A model generated the notes under the pieces. That model saw only the letters and a list, made by a program, of their open reading frames with translations, ran no database searches and was not told where the DNA came from. This document shows, piece by piece, positions 50,227-59,403 of a DNA stretch of 64,000 nucleotides. Origin of the DNA: Pseudomonadales bacterium. GTDB taxonomy: Bacteria; Pseudomonadota; Gammaproteobacteria; Pseudomonadales; DC-out160. The stretch lies in contig JAHRWA010000026.1 in the NCBI GenBank assembly GCA_019090455.1, positions 65,431 through 129,430 of the forward strand, read 5' to 3'. Position 1 is the first letter of the stretch. Every line of letters begins with the position of its first letter. A program made the position numbers and the translations under genes.

Positions 50227-52764
50227 TTAACGACGTTTAATAGACTTTCCTGGCTTTTCTAGTAGGGGTTGTTCTGGCCACCGGTGTTTTGGGTAACGCC
50301 CCCTCATTTCTTTAGCGACTTCAAAATAAGACGTTTTCCAAAAATTGCTGAGATCGCTGGTGGTTTGAATGGGTCTTCGCGCCGGCGACAATAATTCAAA
50401 CCGAATTGTAACGCGGCCCCCAGCGATAAGTGGAGAGGTAGTCTCGCCAAACATTTCTTGGAGTGGTACTGACACCGTAGGGCCTTGTTGAGAGTCGTAA
50501 ATAATAGGCACGTTTTTACCGCTGGGTGTTTGGTATTTTATGGGAGCTTCCTTTTCCAAAATCTGTTGATCGTCCCAAGACAAAGTGCTGATCAATAATT
50601 CCAGTACATCTATTCTCTGAATATCAGTAATACTTTTAGTGTGAGAAATATAGGGTATAAGCCAGTCTTCTATTGTTTCCAGCAGGGCTTTTTCTGAGAA
50701 GGGAGCGAAGGTTTCCTCATAGCGCCCTAGCCACCGTACCCGAGCCAGCCACTCATGACAGTGTGACGTCCAATTCAATATTTCTAGCCCATGATCTTTA
50801 ATGATAGTGATTAAGCATTGTTGAAATTTATCAGGGGGGATTGTAGCAATCGTTTGGGATTTTATTTCCATCGTTCCGTAAGTGGTAACGCGACGCCCCG
50901 TTATTTTTTGTTTTTTAGTGTCGTAACCGTAGACGTCCTCTTCGTCAAGTTGGTCAGCAATACCATTTAATAGGGTTTCCTTATCAATGGAGGCCGCAGT
51001 ATAGATGCGGCCTTCTTTTTTTTGTGCGTCACAATCGGTAATGATTAACCAGCCATTGCCGCACAAGGGATCATCGTCGAATAGAAATACCCCGCGTCCG
51101 TTCGCCAGATGATATCGGTTGATGCTGTTGTGTCGTTTTTTTCCTAATCGATCAGGGTAAGCGTGTAACAATAACTTACCTACGATTTCTTGAACTTGTG
51201 ATAGCGAGATTTCGGCCACTGATTTGCCCATTTTCAGTCTTCGCTTTATGGACTGCACATCTGTATTGACGCGAGCCACCGTTGAGGGGTTGAGTGGGTA
51301 TTGCGTTAATGCGGTGCGACGGTTGTTTCTGTATTGCTGTAGCGCTAATAATCTCGCTGTAATATCGGTGCCATTCTTAGGTAGGAATATATCCCTTTCT
51401 CCGAGAAGTGCAGCAAGATCGCACGCAATCTCTCGTTCGATCTTCCCCTCTGCTTTTAATAACAGGGACGAAAGTCTAGGTGATAAACCAAGCCCAGATG
51501 CATTGAGACCTAAAGGAGTGGCTTTGTCTTCACTATTAATTAAGCCTAGAGTGATCAATAACGTTCTGGCTGATTGATAGTGTGGTTCGGGTGGGGGTGT
51601 TAGCCAGTTGATCTCTTTATAGCTTCCTGCGCCCCAAACGCATAACTCTAAAATTAGGCCAGATAGATCCGCTGAACAAATTTCTTCTCCTTGATAGTCT
51701 CGCAATGAACGTTGCGTCTGCTCATCCCACAAACGAAAACAAATGCCGGCCTGGGTTCGACCGGCTCGGCCTTTTCGCTGTTCCGCAGACGCTTTGGAAA
51801 TGTAAGTGGTGTCGAGTCGGGTCATCGCGCTGGCAGGGTCATACACCAGGACTTTTTCTAAGCCGCAGTCAATGACGCAACTAACGCATTCGATCGTTAA
51901 GCTCGTCTCCGCAATATTGGTGGTAAACACCACACGACGTTTGCCATTAGGATCAGGTACGAGCGCTTTTTCCTGCTGTGATAATGAAAGGCCCCCGTGC
52001 AGAGGTAAAAAGAGAATTGAATCATCCGATCCAAATCTATCCTTCGCTGCTCTCAAGCAGCGATTGATTTCGCCTTGGCCAGGGAGAAAAACTAAGGTAT
52101 CGCCTTGATTATCTACGGTCTGGCTTTGTATGCTTTGATCTTCGGATAGTATCGAGTTTAAGGCACTCATCACCTGAGATACCAAAGGGTTCTTACTACT
52201 AGGGCGATACTTCACCTCCACAGGGAAGCATCTGCCAGGGCATTGAATGACATCAGCATTGCCTATGTATGCAGAAATCATCTGTGTATCAATGGTGGCG
52301 GACATCACAACAAGCTGCAGATCTTCGCGGATAGATTGCTGTATTTCCAGAGCCAGCATAAGTGACAAGTCGCTGTGAATAGAGCGTTCATGAAATTCGT
52401 CAAATAGAATCAAACCGATATCGGATATTTCGGGGTCGTTCTGTAATCGCCGAGTTAATATCCCTTCGGTGATGATTTCTAAAACGGTATTTTGACTTAT
52501 CTTCCGTTCATTTTTTATTTGATAGCCCACGCGTTGGCCCACGGGCTCCCCTAGCTGGCTTGATAAGTAGTGCGCAATGGACTTGGCGGCGATGCGCCTG
52601 GGTTCTAGCATCAGGATTTTCTTTCCCTTTAGCCATTGGGCATCAAGCAGGCTTAAGGGCAGGGCGGTGGATTTCCCTGCTCCGGGCTCGGCCTGCAGTA
52701 CTAAATTGTTACCGTTCGCCAGTGATTGGTTAATCTGGGGTAGGAATTCATTAATAGGTAGCAT
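50227..52764 (-). CDS. hrpB: ATP-dependent helicase HrpB
   Basis: A DEAH-family helicase of 845 residues in the bacterial HrpB size range. Walker A QAEPGAGKSTALPL, motif II FDEFHERSI, SATI in VVMSATIDTQMI, the second RecA domain motifs TNIAETSLTI and RKGRAGRTQAG, and the HrpB-specific C-terminal domain (ARRPIQTTSDLSNFW) are visible. The physiological role in most species is undefined. Its gene is convergent with the REC-GGDEF-EAL gene, with 13 bases between stops. Confidence 0.95.
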   Translation of the reverse strand: MLPINEFLPQINQSLANGNNLVLQAEPGAGKSTALPLSLLDAQWLKGKKILMLEPRRIAAKSIAHYLSSQLGEPVGQRVGYQIKNERKISQNTVLEIITEGILTRRLQNDPEISDIGLILFDEFHERSIHSDLSLMLALEIQQSIREDLQLVVMSATIDTQMISAYIGNADVIQCPGRCFPVEVKYRPSSKNPLVSQVMSALNSILSEDQSIQSQTVDNQGDTLVFLPGQGEINRCLRAAKDRFGSDDSILFLPLHGGLSLSQQEKALVPDPNGKRRVVFTTNIAETSLTIECVSCVIDCGLEKVLVYDPASAMTRLDTTYISKASAEQRKGRAGRTQAGICFRLWDEQTQRSLRDYQGEEICSADLSGLILELCVWGAGSYKEINWLTPPPEPHYQSARTLLITLGLINSEDKATPLGLNASGLGLSPRLSSLLLKAEGKIEREIACDLAALLGERDIFLPKNGTDITARLLALQQYRNNRRTALTQYPLNPSTVARVNTDVQSIKRRLKMGKSVAEISLSQVQEIVGKLLLHAYPDRLGKKRHNSINRYHLANGRGVFLFDDDPLCGNGWLIITDCDAQKKEGRIYTAASIDKETLLNGIADQLDEEDVYGYDTKKQKITGRRVTTYGTMEIKSQTIATIPPDKFQQCLITIIKDHGLEILNWTSHCHEWLARVRWLGRYEETFAPFSEKALLETIEDWLIPYISHTKSITDIQRIDVLELLISTLSWDDQQILEKEAPIKYQTPSGKNVPIIYDSQQGPTVSVPLQEMFGETTSPLIAGGRVTIRFELLSPARRPIQTTSDLSNFWKTSYFEVAKEMRGRYPKHRWPEQPLLEKPGKSIKRR

Positions 52765-52863
52765 TTAATAACGCATCAGATTCAATTGGTCGCTGAGGGT
52801 TTAATGGCCGTACACCAGGTAGCGCAATCGAATAGGCTGTTCGACGAGCTTCTCGTGTTTTAC

Positions 52864-53058
52864 TTAATGTACCGTGTCAGCAGGGTTTCTTACGGGCTTT
52901 AATGCTTCTTCTAAAGCGATTTCCAGCCCACCCCAAATCGCATCTCGTAGTGGTGTATCAGGTAGCTTTTCAGCGGCGCGAATCAGGTTTCGTAGGGTAC
53001 GTACCAGTTCTACTTGATCAAAATACTCGTTATTCGAGGTCTCTTTTTTATCTGACAT
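52864..53058 (-). CDS. Small conserved-looking protein, unknown function
   Basis: A 64-residue protein that I do not recognise. It is probably real: a strong ribosome site AGGAGAAG lies upstream of the ATG and the composition is protein-like, with an amphipathic helix (EYFDQVELVRTLRNLIRAAEKL) and a second helix (GGLEIALEEALKPV). No membrane helix or Cys. It lies between hrpB and the DTW-domain gene, all on the minus strand, without clear terminators, so it may be in one transcript with them. Confidence 0.6.
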   Translation of the reverse strand: MSDKKETSNNEYFDQVELVRTLRNLIRAAEKLPDTPLRDAIWGGLEIALEEALKPVRNPADTVH

Positions 53059-53135
53059 TTGTGATCTTCTCCTAATATAAAAAGTCTTATTGTAACGCGT
53101 GTCTAAAGTTTACGGTAATTTTAACTCTTTCAATC

Positions 53136-53591
53136 CTAAATATTAAATTGTTCAAACTCACGTAACAAATCTTCTGCCACGCCAGGAATTCCTTTCAATT
53201 TCAAGATTTCAATCACGCATTCTACGGTACACAGCCCTCCGTCTCGTTGATTGCGTCGCAATGAATAATGAGAAACATGAGAGGGCGTTAATTTTATTTT
53301 CGGTACATCCTGTAAGTAGGCGCTTCTATTATAGATTTTATTCGCTTCCTGCCAGGTGGAATCGATTAAAATAATATTGTCGAAGTGGTCGATCGACGAA
53401 TATTCTACTCCGTCCTGGGGGTACATTAAAGCGATCTGGTTGGCTTTCATTAGGGCAAGTAAATCTGGGTTCGGCTGGCGTCGTTGCCAAACAACACGTT
53501 CCACCATAGGCCCGAGTTGTTTGATAGCGATTTGTCCGGTGTTGGTTTTTCGTTGCAGTTCACGCTCATGGGTGAGTAGATAGATTTTCAT
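53136..53591 (-). CDS. DTW-domain tRNA-uridine aminocarboxypropyltransferase (TapT-like), short form
   Basis: DTW-domain proteins use S-adenosylmethionine to add an aminocarboxypropyl group to uridine 47 of tRNA (acp3U). The signature ILIDSTWQEANKIYNRS, then HYSLRRNQRDGGLCTVE, is present. At 151 residues the protein is shorter than E. coli TapT (about 230) because it lacks the N-terminal Cys-rich segment and starts MKIYLLTHEREL. It sits with trhO, another tRNA-uridine modification gene, 53 bases upstream of it on the same strand. Confidence 0.8.
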   Translation of the reverse strand: MKIYLLTHERELQRKTNTGQIAIKQLGPMVERVVWQRRQPNPDLLALMKANQIALMYPQDGVEYSSIDHFDNIILIDSTWQEANKIYNRSAYLQDVPKIKLTPSHVSHYSLRRNQRDGGLCTVECVIEILKLKGIPGVAEDLLREFEQFNI

Positions 53592-53644
53592 AACTGCTTT
53601 AGAGGAAATGTGAGAGAAATAATTCAGAAATTGAAGATAGTTGT

Positions 53645-54634
53645 CTAGCTCGATGGGTTTTGGCGCTGTTGCTCTTTTTTATAGCGTAACTTCTCTTCCC
53701 GTCGTTGATTACTATCTTGAATGGCGTCATCGCCTAAGTGCTGTTGACCCCGTTGTTTAGCCAATTGTATTTGTTTTTCACGATCAGCAAATCGTTTGCG
53801 TTGGTCATCGCTACTCCGCTCGAAGCAATTCCCGCAACTGACTCCTTGCACATACTGGATGCTGTTTTTTTCCTCTTCGGTAATCGGCATTCGGCAAGCG
53901 TAGCATTGATCGTACTGGCCTTTTTCAAGGCTATGATTCACCGCTACCCGGTTATCAAAGACAAAACATTCCCCTTCCCAAAGTGAATTTTCCTGGGGTA
54001 CTTCTTCTAGGTATTTTAGAATGCCCCCTTCGAGATGATACACTTCGTCGAAACCTTGTTGCTTAAGATACGCTGTGGATTTTTCACAACGTATTCCGCC
54101 GGTGCAATACATGGCGACTTTTTTGTGTTTAGTGCGGTCCAAATTTTCGGAGACGTATTGGGGGAATTCCCGAAAGCTTTCGGTATTGGGATTCAGTGCG
54201 TCTTTGAATGTCCCTATTTTTACTTCGTAATGATTGCGCGTATCTACTAACAACACTTCAGGGTCAGAGATAAGGCTGTTCCAGTCTTTTGGTTTGACGT
54301 AGGTGCCAACCACTTCCCTGGGATCAATGTCCTCCACGCCCATGGTGACAATTTCTTTTTTTAATTTAACTTTTGTTCGGTAGAAAGGGGCGGTTTCGCA
54401 ATAAGATTCTTTATGGGAAAGGCCTGCTAATCGTGGTTCACTCTTGAGCCATGCTAGTACTGCATTGATACCTTGCTCTGAGCCGGCGATGGTGCCATTG
54501 ATACCTTCTTTGGCTAGTAGCAAAGTGCCCTTTACTTCGTTGTCTAGCATCACGTTGAGTAAGGGCTGACGCAACTCATTGAAATCTTCTAAGGCCACAA
54601 AACGATATAAGGCCGATACCACCACGTTTGACAT
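53645..54634 (-). CDS. trhO: tRNA uridine 34 hydroxylase TrhO (YceA), rhodanese type
   Basis: Hydroxylates U34 of tRNA on the way to 5-methoxyuridine or cmo5U derivatives, oxygen dependent. The N-terminal acylphosphatase-like domain includes [17 protein letters not shown]; the rhodanese domain has the active Cys in [16 protein letters not shown] and [14 protein letters not shown] Cys-rich zinc-like tail ([22 protein letters not shown]) and a basic tail follow. Length 329 residues matches YceA. Gene pair with the DTW-domain gene. Confidence 0.92.
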   Translation of the reverse strand: MSNVVVSALYRFVALEDFNELRQPLLNVMLDNEVKGTLLLAKEGINGTIAGSEQGINAVLAWLKSEPRLAGLSHKESYCETAPFYRTKVKLKKEIVTMGVEDIDPREVVGTYVKPKDWNSLISDPEVLLVDTRNHYEVKIGTFKDALNPNTESFREFPQYVSENLDRTKHKKVAMYCTGGIRCEKSTAYLKQQGFDEVYHLEGGILKYLEEVPQENSLWEGECFVFDNRVAVNHSLEKGQYDQCYACRMPITEEEKNSIQYVQGVSCGNCFERSSDDQRKRFADREKQIQLAKQRGQQHLGDDAIQDSNQRREEKLRYKKEQQRQNPSS

Positions 54635-54962
54635 GTCGTTATCCTATAGTGCTCGCTGGATCGTAAATCCAGTGCTATTAAAGTTGCGCGAGATTATATA
54701 GTCTTACGGCGTATGTGGGTAATTGTTTTTGTTTTCTTTTGTGGTGTGGATGACCGATTAGAGTCTTAATGGTTGAAAAAACAAAGATATGGACATAGAC
54801 ATAGACATAGACATAGACATAGACATAGACATAGACATAGACATAGACATAGACATAGACATAGGTGCAGGTATAGAGCGCAGGTGCTGACTTAGAAGTA
54901 GGGTTCGGAAAACTGCGATATCTTTAGGACTTATATGATTTGTTTTCCAGAAGGGGGAAGCC
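54635..54962. other. Divergent intergenic region holding a hexanucleotide repeat
   Basis: Between trhO and the DUF6795-like gene. It contains the 12-copy GACATA repeat (54792-54863) with an ATG just before it, and a purine-rich ribosome site AAGGGGGAAG (54951-54960) for the plus-strand gene. No other gene was found. Confidence 0.5.
54792..54863. repeat. Hexanucleotide GACATA microsatellite, 12 copies
   Basis: Twelve perfect copies of GACATA lie at 54792-54863, and a further G follows. Because six is a multiple of three, changes in number do not shift a frame. An ATG at 54789 opens a short frame M-(Asp-Ile)12 that ends at TGA near 54890, but it has no ribosome site. Such repeats are prone to slippage, so length may vary between cells. 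Confidence 0.95.
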
Positions 54963-55379
54963 GTGTCAGTTTTTAGTTTGGGTAAAATCTGTGTTTTTTC
55001 TGAAGTGAAACTCCATTTACAAAATGATGGAAAGTCAGTATCGAATGCAAAAGTTGTTCGTCAATGGCAGTGGAATAAACTCAATTCAGATGAAGGCATG
55101 ACGGACGAAAATGGCGATGTATCGTTTCCTAGTGTTTATGAGTCATCTATATCGCGACTGTTACCAGTGGAGCTAGTTATTGGGCAGCAGCTGTCAGTAT
55201 TTGTGAAAGGCAAAGAGATTATATTCTGGACCAACTCAAAACGAGAGCCCGAAGAAAATGCTGAATATGGTGGTGCCGTATTTGATGCCAATTGTGAGTT
55301 GAGTAGTGAAGAGGTATTGATAGAAGAATATGGTTCACTGATGGTGACTATGTGTCGATTAAATAAAAGTGTCGATTAA
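54963..55379 (+). CDS. DUF6795-like protein, unknown function
   Basis: A 138-residue protein. The N-terminal part with SEVKLHLQNDGKSVSNAKVVRQWQW and TDENGDVSFPSV looks like DUF6795, a beta-rich fold seen beside effector or envelope genes, matched from memory only. No signal peptide or membrane helix. The start is GTG with AAGGGGGAAG just before it. It ends 3 bases into the opposite-strand helicase gene (overlap of the stops), so the two are convergent. The hexanucleotide repeat lies 100 bases upstream and may be in its leader. Confidence 0.55.
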   Translation: MSVFSLGKICVFSEVKLHLQNDGKSVSNAKVVRQWQWNKLNSDEGMTDENGDVSFPSVYESSISRLLPVELVIGQQLSVFVKGKEIIFWTNSKREPEENAEYGGAVFDANCELSSEEVLIEEYGSLMVTMCRLNKSVD

Positions 55380-58300
55380 AGTAAGGCATGGTGTTCATTT
55401 TTTTTAGAAATCTCATCAATTAGATAGCTCTTTTTCAATCTTGCTTTTAGCGTATTAACTTGTAGCGTAATCTCCTCTACTAAATTACCTGAATAAATCA
55501 TGGATGTTTCCATATTGGCGTATTTTCCTGTTCTCGCAGCGCTACACCAATTGAATGACCCTACACTCATGAATCGTTTATCAGCCATCACTAATTTACT
55601 GTGAACGCCATTGACGACAAAGACGTTAATTCCGTCTGAGTTAAGTTGTTCACAACTACGCTGAAACTTAGCGGCTTTCGACTCGTCAAAAATATTCTTC
55701 GTTGTGGAGTTGAAGTGATAATCTGTATAAAGGTTAACGACAACCCCTCTTTGGCTAGCCACAACCATTTTATCGTATAGTCCTGTTTCCTGTAATCGTG
55801 ATACAGAAATCCAAGGGGATACCATATCTATTTGGTCTTCGGATTGTTGCAGTAGCTGACCTATATATTCATCATGCTCTTTGGCGTTGTTAATCAGTTT
55901 TGGTGAGTCACAAGTTTCCAATAAATCAGGTCGCTTACTGATGGGGTAGACTATCTCGTTAGAAACGGAATTAAACAGGTACTGAGCAAGCAAATGGCGT
56001 GGTTCGCCTAGGCTCGCTGCTGAGACAACTTCCATATCTCCAAAGACAATAAAACTATCTTTCGCTCTCGACACCGCGACATTTAGCATCGAGTTGTTCA
56101 TGTCGATGAATTTGCCATCACTGTGTCTTGAGTACACAGCTGAGAATAGAATTAATTGCCGTTCAGCCCCCTGTAGCGCGTGAACGGTTCCTACCGTTAG
56201 CTCCCCCTTACTTCTACCTGTCTTAATGCCCTGTTGGGAGCAAGCTTTTTCGATGAGAGCTTGTTGAGCTTTGAAAGGGGTCACAACTCCGACTAAATCC
56301 TCGAGCTGAATATCTTTATAATCATCGTTCAGATTTTGGTAATAAGTTTCTATTTTTTTTCTATTACCGCTTAGCCAGGCAGCGACTTGAGTCGCTTCCA
56401 GCCTGTTATATCGACTACCCGATAGTGGAGATTCAGCTCGGCCGTCGATATGGAGATACGCCATTGGTGGGAATAAATTATCATGAGACGCTGGACCCCT
56501 TTTTGGGGTTAGCAGACCTTGGTAGCACAGGTCATTGCTAAACGAAATAATTTCATCATAACAGCGTCGGTGTTCACGCAAGAACATACCCGGTTCAGTT
56601 TGTGATAAATAGTGATAGCGGCTGGTGCGCTGTGCAATCTTCATTGCACTACCTTCTACAACTGTCGCGCCTGTTTTACTAACCTGATCATATTGATTTT
56701 CATTCGTCATAACCCCATTGTTCATTAGATTTCCGATATCCACTGAGCGGGATAAGGAACGAACCGGTTCAATCTGATGGATGTCGCCTATGACCAAAGC
56801 TTGTTTCGCCAACGCAAAAGAAGCGGCGGCCACCTCAGGGGACACCTGTCCCGCCTCATCGATAATTAGCAAATCGATTTCGCCAACCAAATACTCATCG
56901 TTATATTTTTGGTCCCCCGCATAAACCTTATATTTCATATGAGAAGGCAAGACATGCAAGGTAGAAACAATGCAAGGCGTTAACATCATTCGCCTGCGCC
57001 ACCGAGGGCGAACGGACTTTAACCCTTTTTTCTTATGGCCTGCCCAATCGTCATTGCCTTTTGCTGCAAGCTTGCGACACTCTATTAACCAACGAGCCTC
57101 CCAATAATGCACAGTCAATTGAAATAGTTGAAATCGAAAAGTGATATCTAACCTATCATCGACTTGATCAATATCTAGATTGTTTGGTAAATTGCGGAAA
57201 GTTGGAAAACTCTGAGAGATATTGCTGGTAGTTTGAAGCCACATAACTTCTGCTTGTTTTACACGATCAATCAACCCACGATAAAACTCTATGCATTGTT
57301 TAAGCTCATCGACCTTCTTTTGATGTGTATCGAGCCAATTCGTCAATACTTCAGTCACTTCGAGCTTATCGTCTATCAATGATTTGGAAATGTCGGCGAA
57401 GGTGTTTTCGATAAATAGTTTCCGCAATAGTAATAACTTGTGAGCAACGGGAGGTAACCAACGAAAGAGTAATAGCCAAATTGATTCACTGGCGCAGAAA
57501 TTTACCCATATTTTTTTATCCTGGATAACGCGATTAAGTTCGTCTTCTTTAGATACCAATGTTTGCTGCGATTGTTCCAATGTCGCTAAAGGATTGTTTC
57601 CGAGGGCCGATGTGCATGCCTGCTTTGCGTTGTTAAGCTTACTCCACGCTGTTTCTACTTGGGTTAACTCGGTGTGGCAACTGACTATTTTTTTCAGGAG
57701 CCTGGTTTGTATAGACTCAATGGATTGAACAGACTTATCCTTAAACGCGATTATTGCTTTTTTAAGGAAATGTGCCTCCGCTCGATCAAGAAATTCAGGC
57801 TGCTCTAAAGATTCATAAAATGCTTTGGTTTGATATAAAGCTGCTGCTTCTTTCTCTTTGCTGGCAGCTGGGAAATAACCCCCATAGCTCTTTATATCAG
57901 GTATCCATCGACCACTGAAAGGATTGTCATTTTCTTCAAAATCCTTCCCAAAGGCGGCAATGACATTGGTGACAGCTTGGTTATTTGTTGATGCGACTAT
58001 GACAATGGGTGGCTCCGTCTCGGCCAGCGCGGCTTTGACCCATAGTGAAGCAATAGCTGATAATACGAAGGTTGTTTTGCCGGTTCCTGGTGGTCCGTTA
58101 ATTGCGAGGATTTCCCCTTCTTTCATTGTCATCACATGTGTTAACGAATCTCTCTGAGCTTTCGCCAGTGGAAACTGGCTATTGGAATGTCCCACCCGAA
58201 GGGATATGGAGTTAGAAGAGGGCGTGCAAGGCTGGTGACTTTTAATCTGTCCTAAACTGTAATTTTTCAATAAGGGTAGAGCACAGTTGTTGAGTTCTAG

Positions 58301-58990
58301 CCAATCATATAAGCTTAGAATATGTTGAGCGCTCTTGGCCGCATCATCAACTTTAGTGAAATAAAAACTATTATTCTCGTCTTTCTGATAGCAGGTATCA
58401 ATCTTGGCCTTCGTCTCATTGACATAGAGCGTCTTGAATAATTCTCGGGCCAAATCGTAATAATTTCCCCAGCCCTGATAACGTCTATCGGTATTATTCT
58501 CAAGCGAAACCAAAGCGAGCGCTGCTTGCTCGCCATATGTGGTCGCCTCATTTTCGGTATGAAAAGTGTCGAGGCTTTCCATATCAAACAAAGTCAATTT
58601 CTCATCGGTTTGTGGTGACAGTAGATCTCGGGGGATTGTTGGATTACCTGCTGGATAAAAGTAGCCTTGCCTACTCACCCAAACAGAGCAAAGAATAGGG
58701 CTGATAAAATCGGGCCGTGTGCTTGAGTGCTTCTGACCATGTTCGTATTTGCTGATATAAATCGTGGGTCGAATTAACACCTTAACAAGCTGTGTTTCCT
58801 TTTGTTCGCTTTCAAATAAATAATTTAGCGTAGTCTTATTGGCTAACAGCCCATTTTGAAAGGTAGTTACCTGCTCTCTTAGGAGGGGGGTCAGGGATTT
58901 TTCCGTTAAGGCTCCTTTACCGCTTTCTGCATCCGCAAGGGAATTACGCCAGTAACGAAGCCAGTTTTTAGTTTTTTTCACTTCATCCAT
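55376..58990 (-). CDS. Superfamily 1 helicase fused to a phospholipase-D nuclease (Mokosh type II-like)
   Basis: A 1204-residue protein. The helicase half has Walker A GPPGTGKTT (residues 299-307), DEAG (711-714), the Q-loop region GDIHQIEPV, and C-terminal Upf1/DNA2-type motifs TVHALQGAERQLILFS and NVAVSRAKDSFIVFGD. A long coiled insert (about residues 400-600) separates motifs I and II. The C-terminal domain has one HKD motif, His1130-x-Lys1132-x4-Asp1137, then GSFN, a phospholipase-D nuclease signature. COG1112-type helicase plus PLD nuclease in one chain is the architecture described for Mokosh type II anti-phage proteins. The gene stands alone, so the system would be a single gene. Identity with MkoC is inference; a general repair helicase is the alternative. 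Confidence 0.75.
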   Translation of the reverse strand: MDEVKKTKNWLRYWRNSLADAESGKGALTEKSLTPLLREQVTTFQNGLLANKTTLNYLFESEQKETQLVKVLIRPTIYISKYEHGQKHSSTRPDFISPILCSVWVSRQGYFYPAGNPTIPRDLLSPQTDEKLTLFDMESLDTFHTENEATTYGEQAALALVSLENNTDRRYQGWGNYYDLARELFKTLYVNETKAKIDTCYQKDENNSFYFTKVDDAAKSAQHILSLYDWLELNNCALPLLKNYSLGQIKSHQPCTPSSNSISLRVGHSNSQFPLAKAQRDSLTHVMTMKEGEILAINGPPGTGKTTFVLSAIASLWVKAALAETEPPIVIVASTNNQAVTNVIAAFGKDFEENDNPFSGRWIPDIKSYGGYFPAASKEKEAAALYQTKAFYESLEQPEFLDRAEAHFLKKAIIAFKDKSVQSIESIQTRLLKKIVSCHTELTQVETAWSKLNNAKQACTSALGNNPLATLEQSQQTLVSKEDELNRVIQDKKIWVNFCASESIWLLLFRWLPPVAHKLLLLRKLFIENTFADISKSLIDDKLEVTEVLTNWLDTHQKKVDELKQCIEFYRGLIDRVKQAEVMWLQTTSNISQSFPTFRNLPNNLDIDQVDDRLDITFRFQLFQLTVHYWEARWLIECRKLAAKGNDDWAGHKKKGLKSVRPRWRRRMMLTPCIVSTLHVLPSHMKYKVYAGDQKYNDEYLVGEIDLLIIDEAGQVSPEVAAASFALAKQALVIGDIHQIEPVRSLSRSVDIGNLMNNGVMTNENQYDQVSKTGATVVEGSAMKIAQRTSRYHYLSQTEPGMFLREHRRCYDEIISFSNDLCYQGLLTPKRGPASHDNLFPPMAYLHIDGRAESPLSGSRYNRLEATQVAAWLSGNRKKIETYYQNLNDDYKDIQLEDLVGVVTPFKAQQALIEKACSQQGIKTGRSKGELTVGTVHALQGAERQLILFSAVYSRHSDGKFIDMNNSMLNVAVSRAKDSFIVFGDMEVVSAASLGEPRHLLAQYLFNSVSNEIVYPISKRPDLLETCDSPKLINNAKEHDEYIGQLLQQSEDQIDMVSPWISVSRLQETGLYDKMVVASQRGVVVNLYTDYHFNSTTKNIFDESKAAKFQRSCEQLNSDGINVFVVNGVHSKLVMADKRFMSVGSFNWCSAARTGKYANMETSMIYSGNLVEEITLQVNTLKARLKKSYLIDEISKKNEHHALL

Positions 58991-59403
58991 AAAATCAATT
59001 CCGTATCATTTTGGCTTAGCATCATGTGGCGATCGCAATACAACCTGCATTCGAAAATATCGATTTTTACTGTGTATTTTCTTATGTAATGTTTTTTCTG
59101 TTCATGACTGCCCAACGAGTTTTAGTCTACCACTAATGGGCTTGATAGGTGGCTAGTTCCTTGTCGGATTGAGATAGGTAGAGAGGTATATAGGGCGTTG
59201 AGTGGGATCGGAGTAATCGAAATGTATTGTATTGGTACCAACACGAGACCGGCTGAAACTCCACCTTGTCATGATTGATTGTCTGCGGTACTCTCTTGCA
59301 CACTAACCTATTTGTTAGTTAGAAGAGGGGTGGGTACTTGCCTTCAAGCCACTAACCAACTACGTCCAATACTCCTTCCAATAATAAAAAAAGAGTAAAC
59401 AAA
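58991..59403. other. Divergent intergenic region upstream of the helicase gene
   Basis: No gene is seen. The stretch is AT-rich near the helicase start, contains a short inverted repeat (CTAAC 59303-59307 and GTTAG 59314-59318), and ends with the AAAGAG ribosome site of the serine hydrolase. No attachment site, tRNA or repeat flanking the helicase gene was recognised. Confidence 0.35.

Noticed and set aside
54792..54863. CRISPR array
   Set aside because: The unit is six bases with no spacers, so it is a microsatellite. No other array-like pattern was seen in the window.
54789..54890. Short frame M-(Asp-Ile)12 through the hexanucleotide repeat
   Set aside because: No ribosome site and a sequence dictated by the repeat. 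It is reported as a repeat, not a gene.
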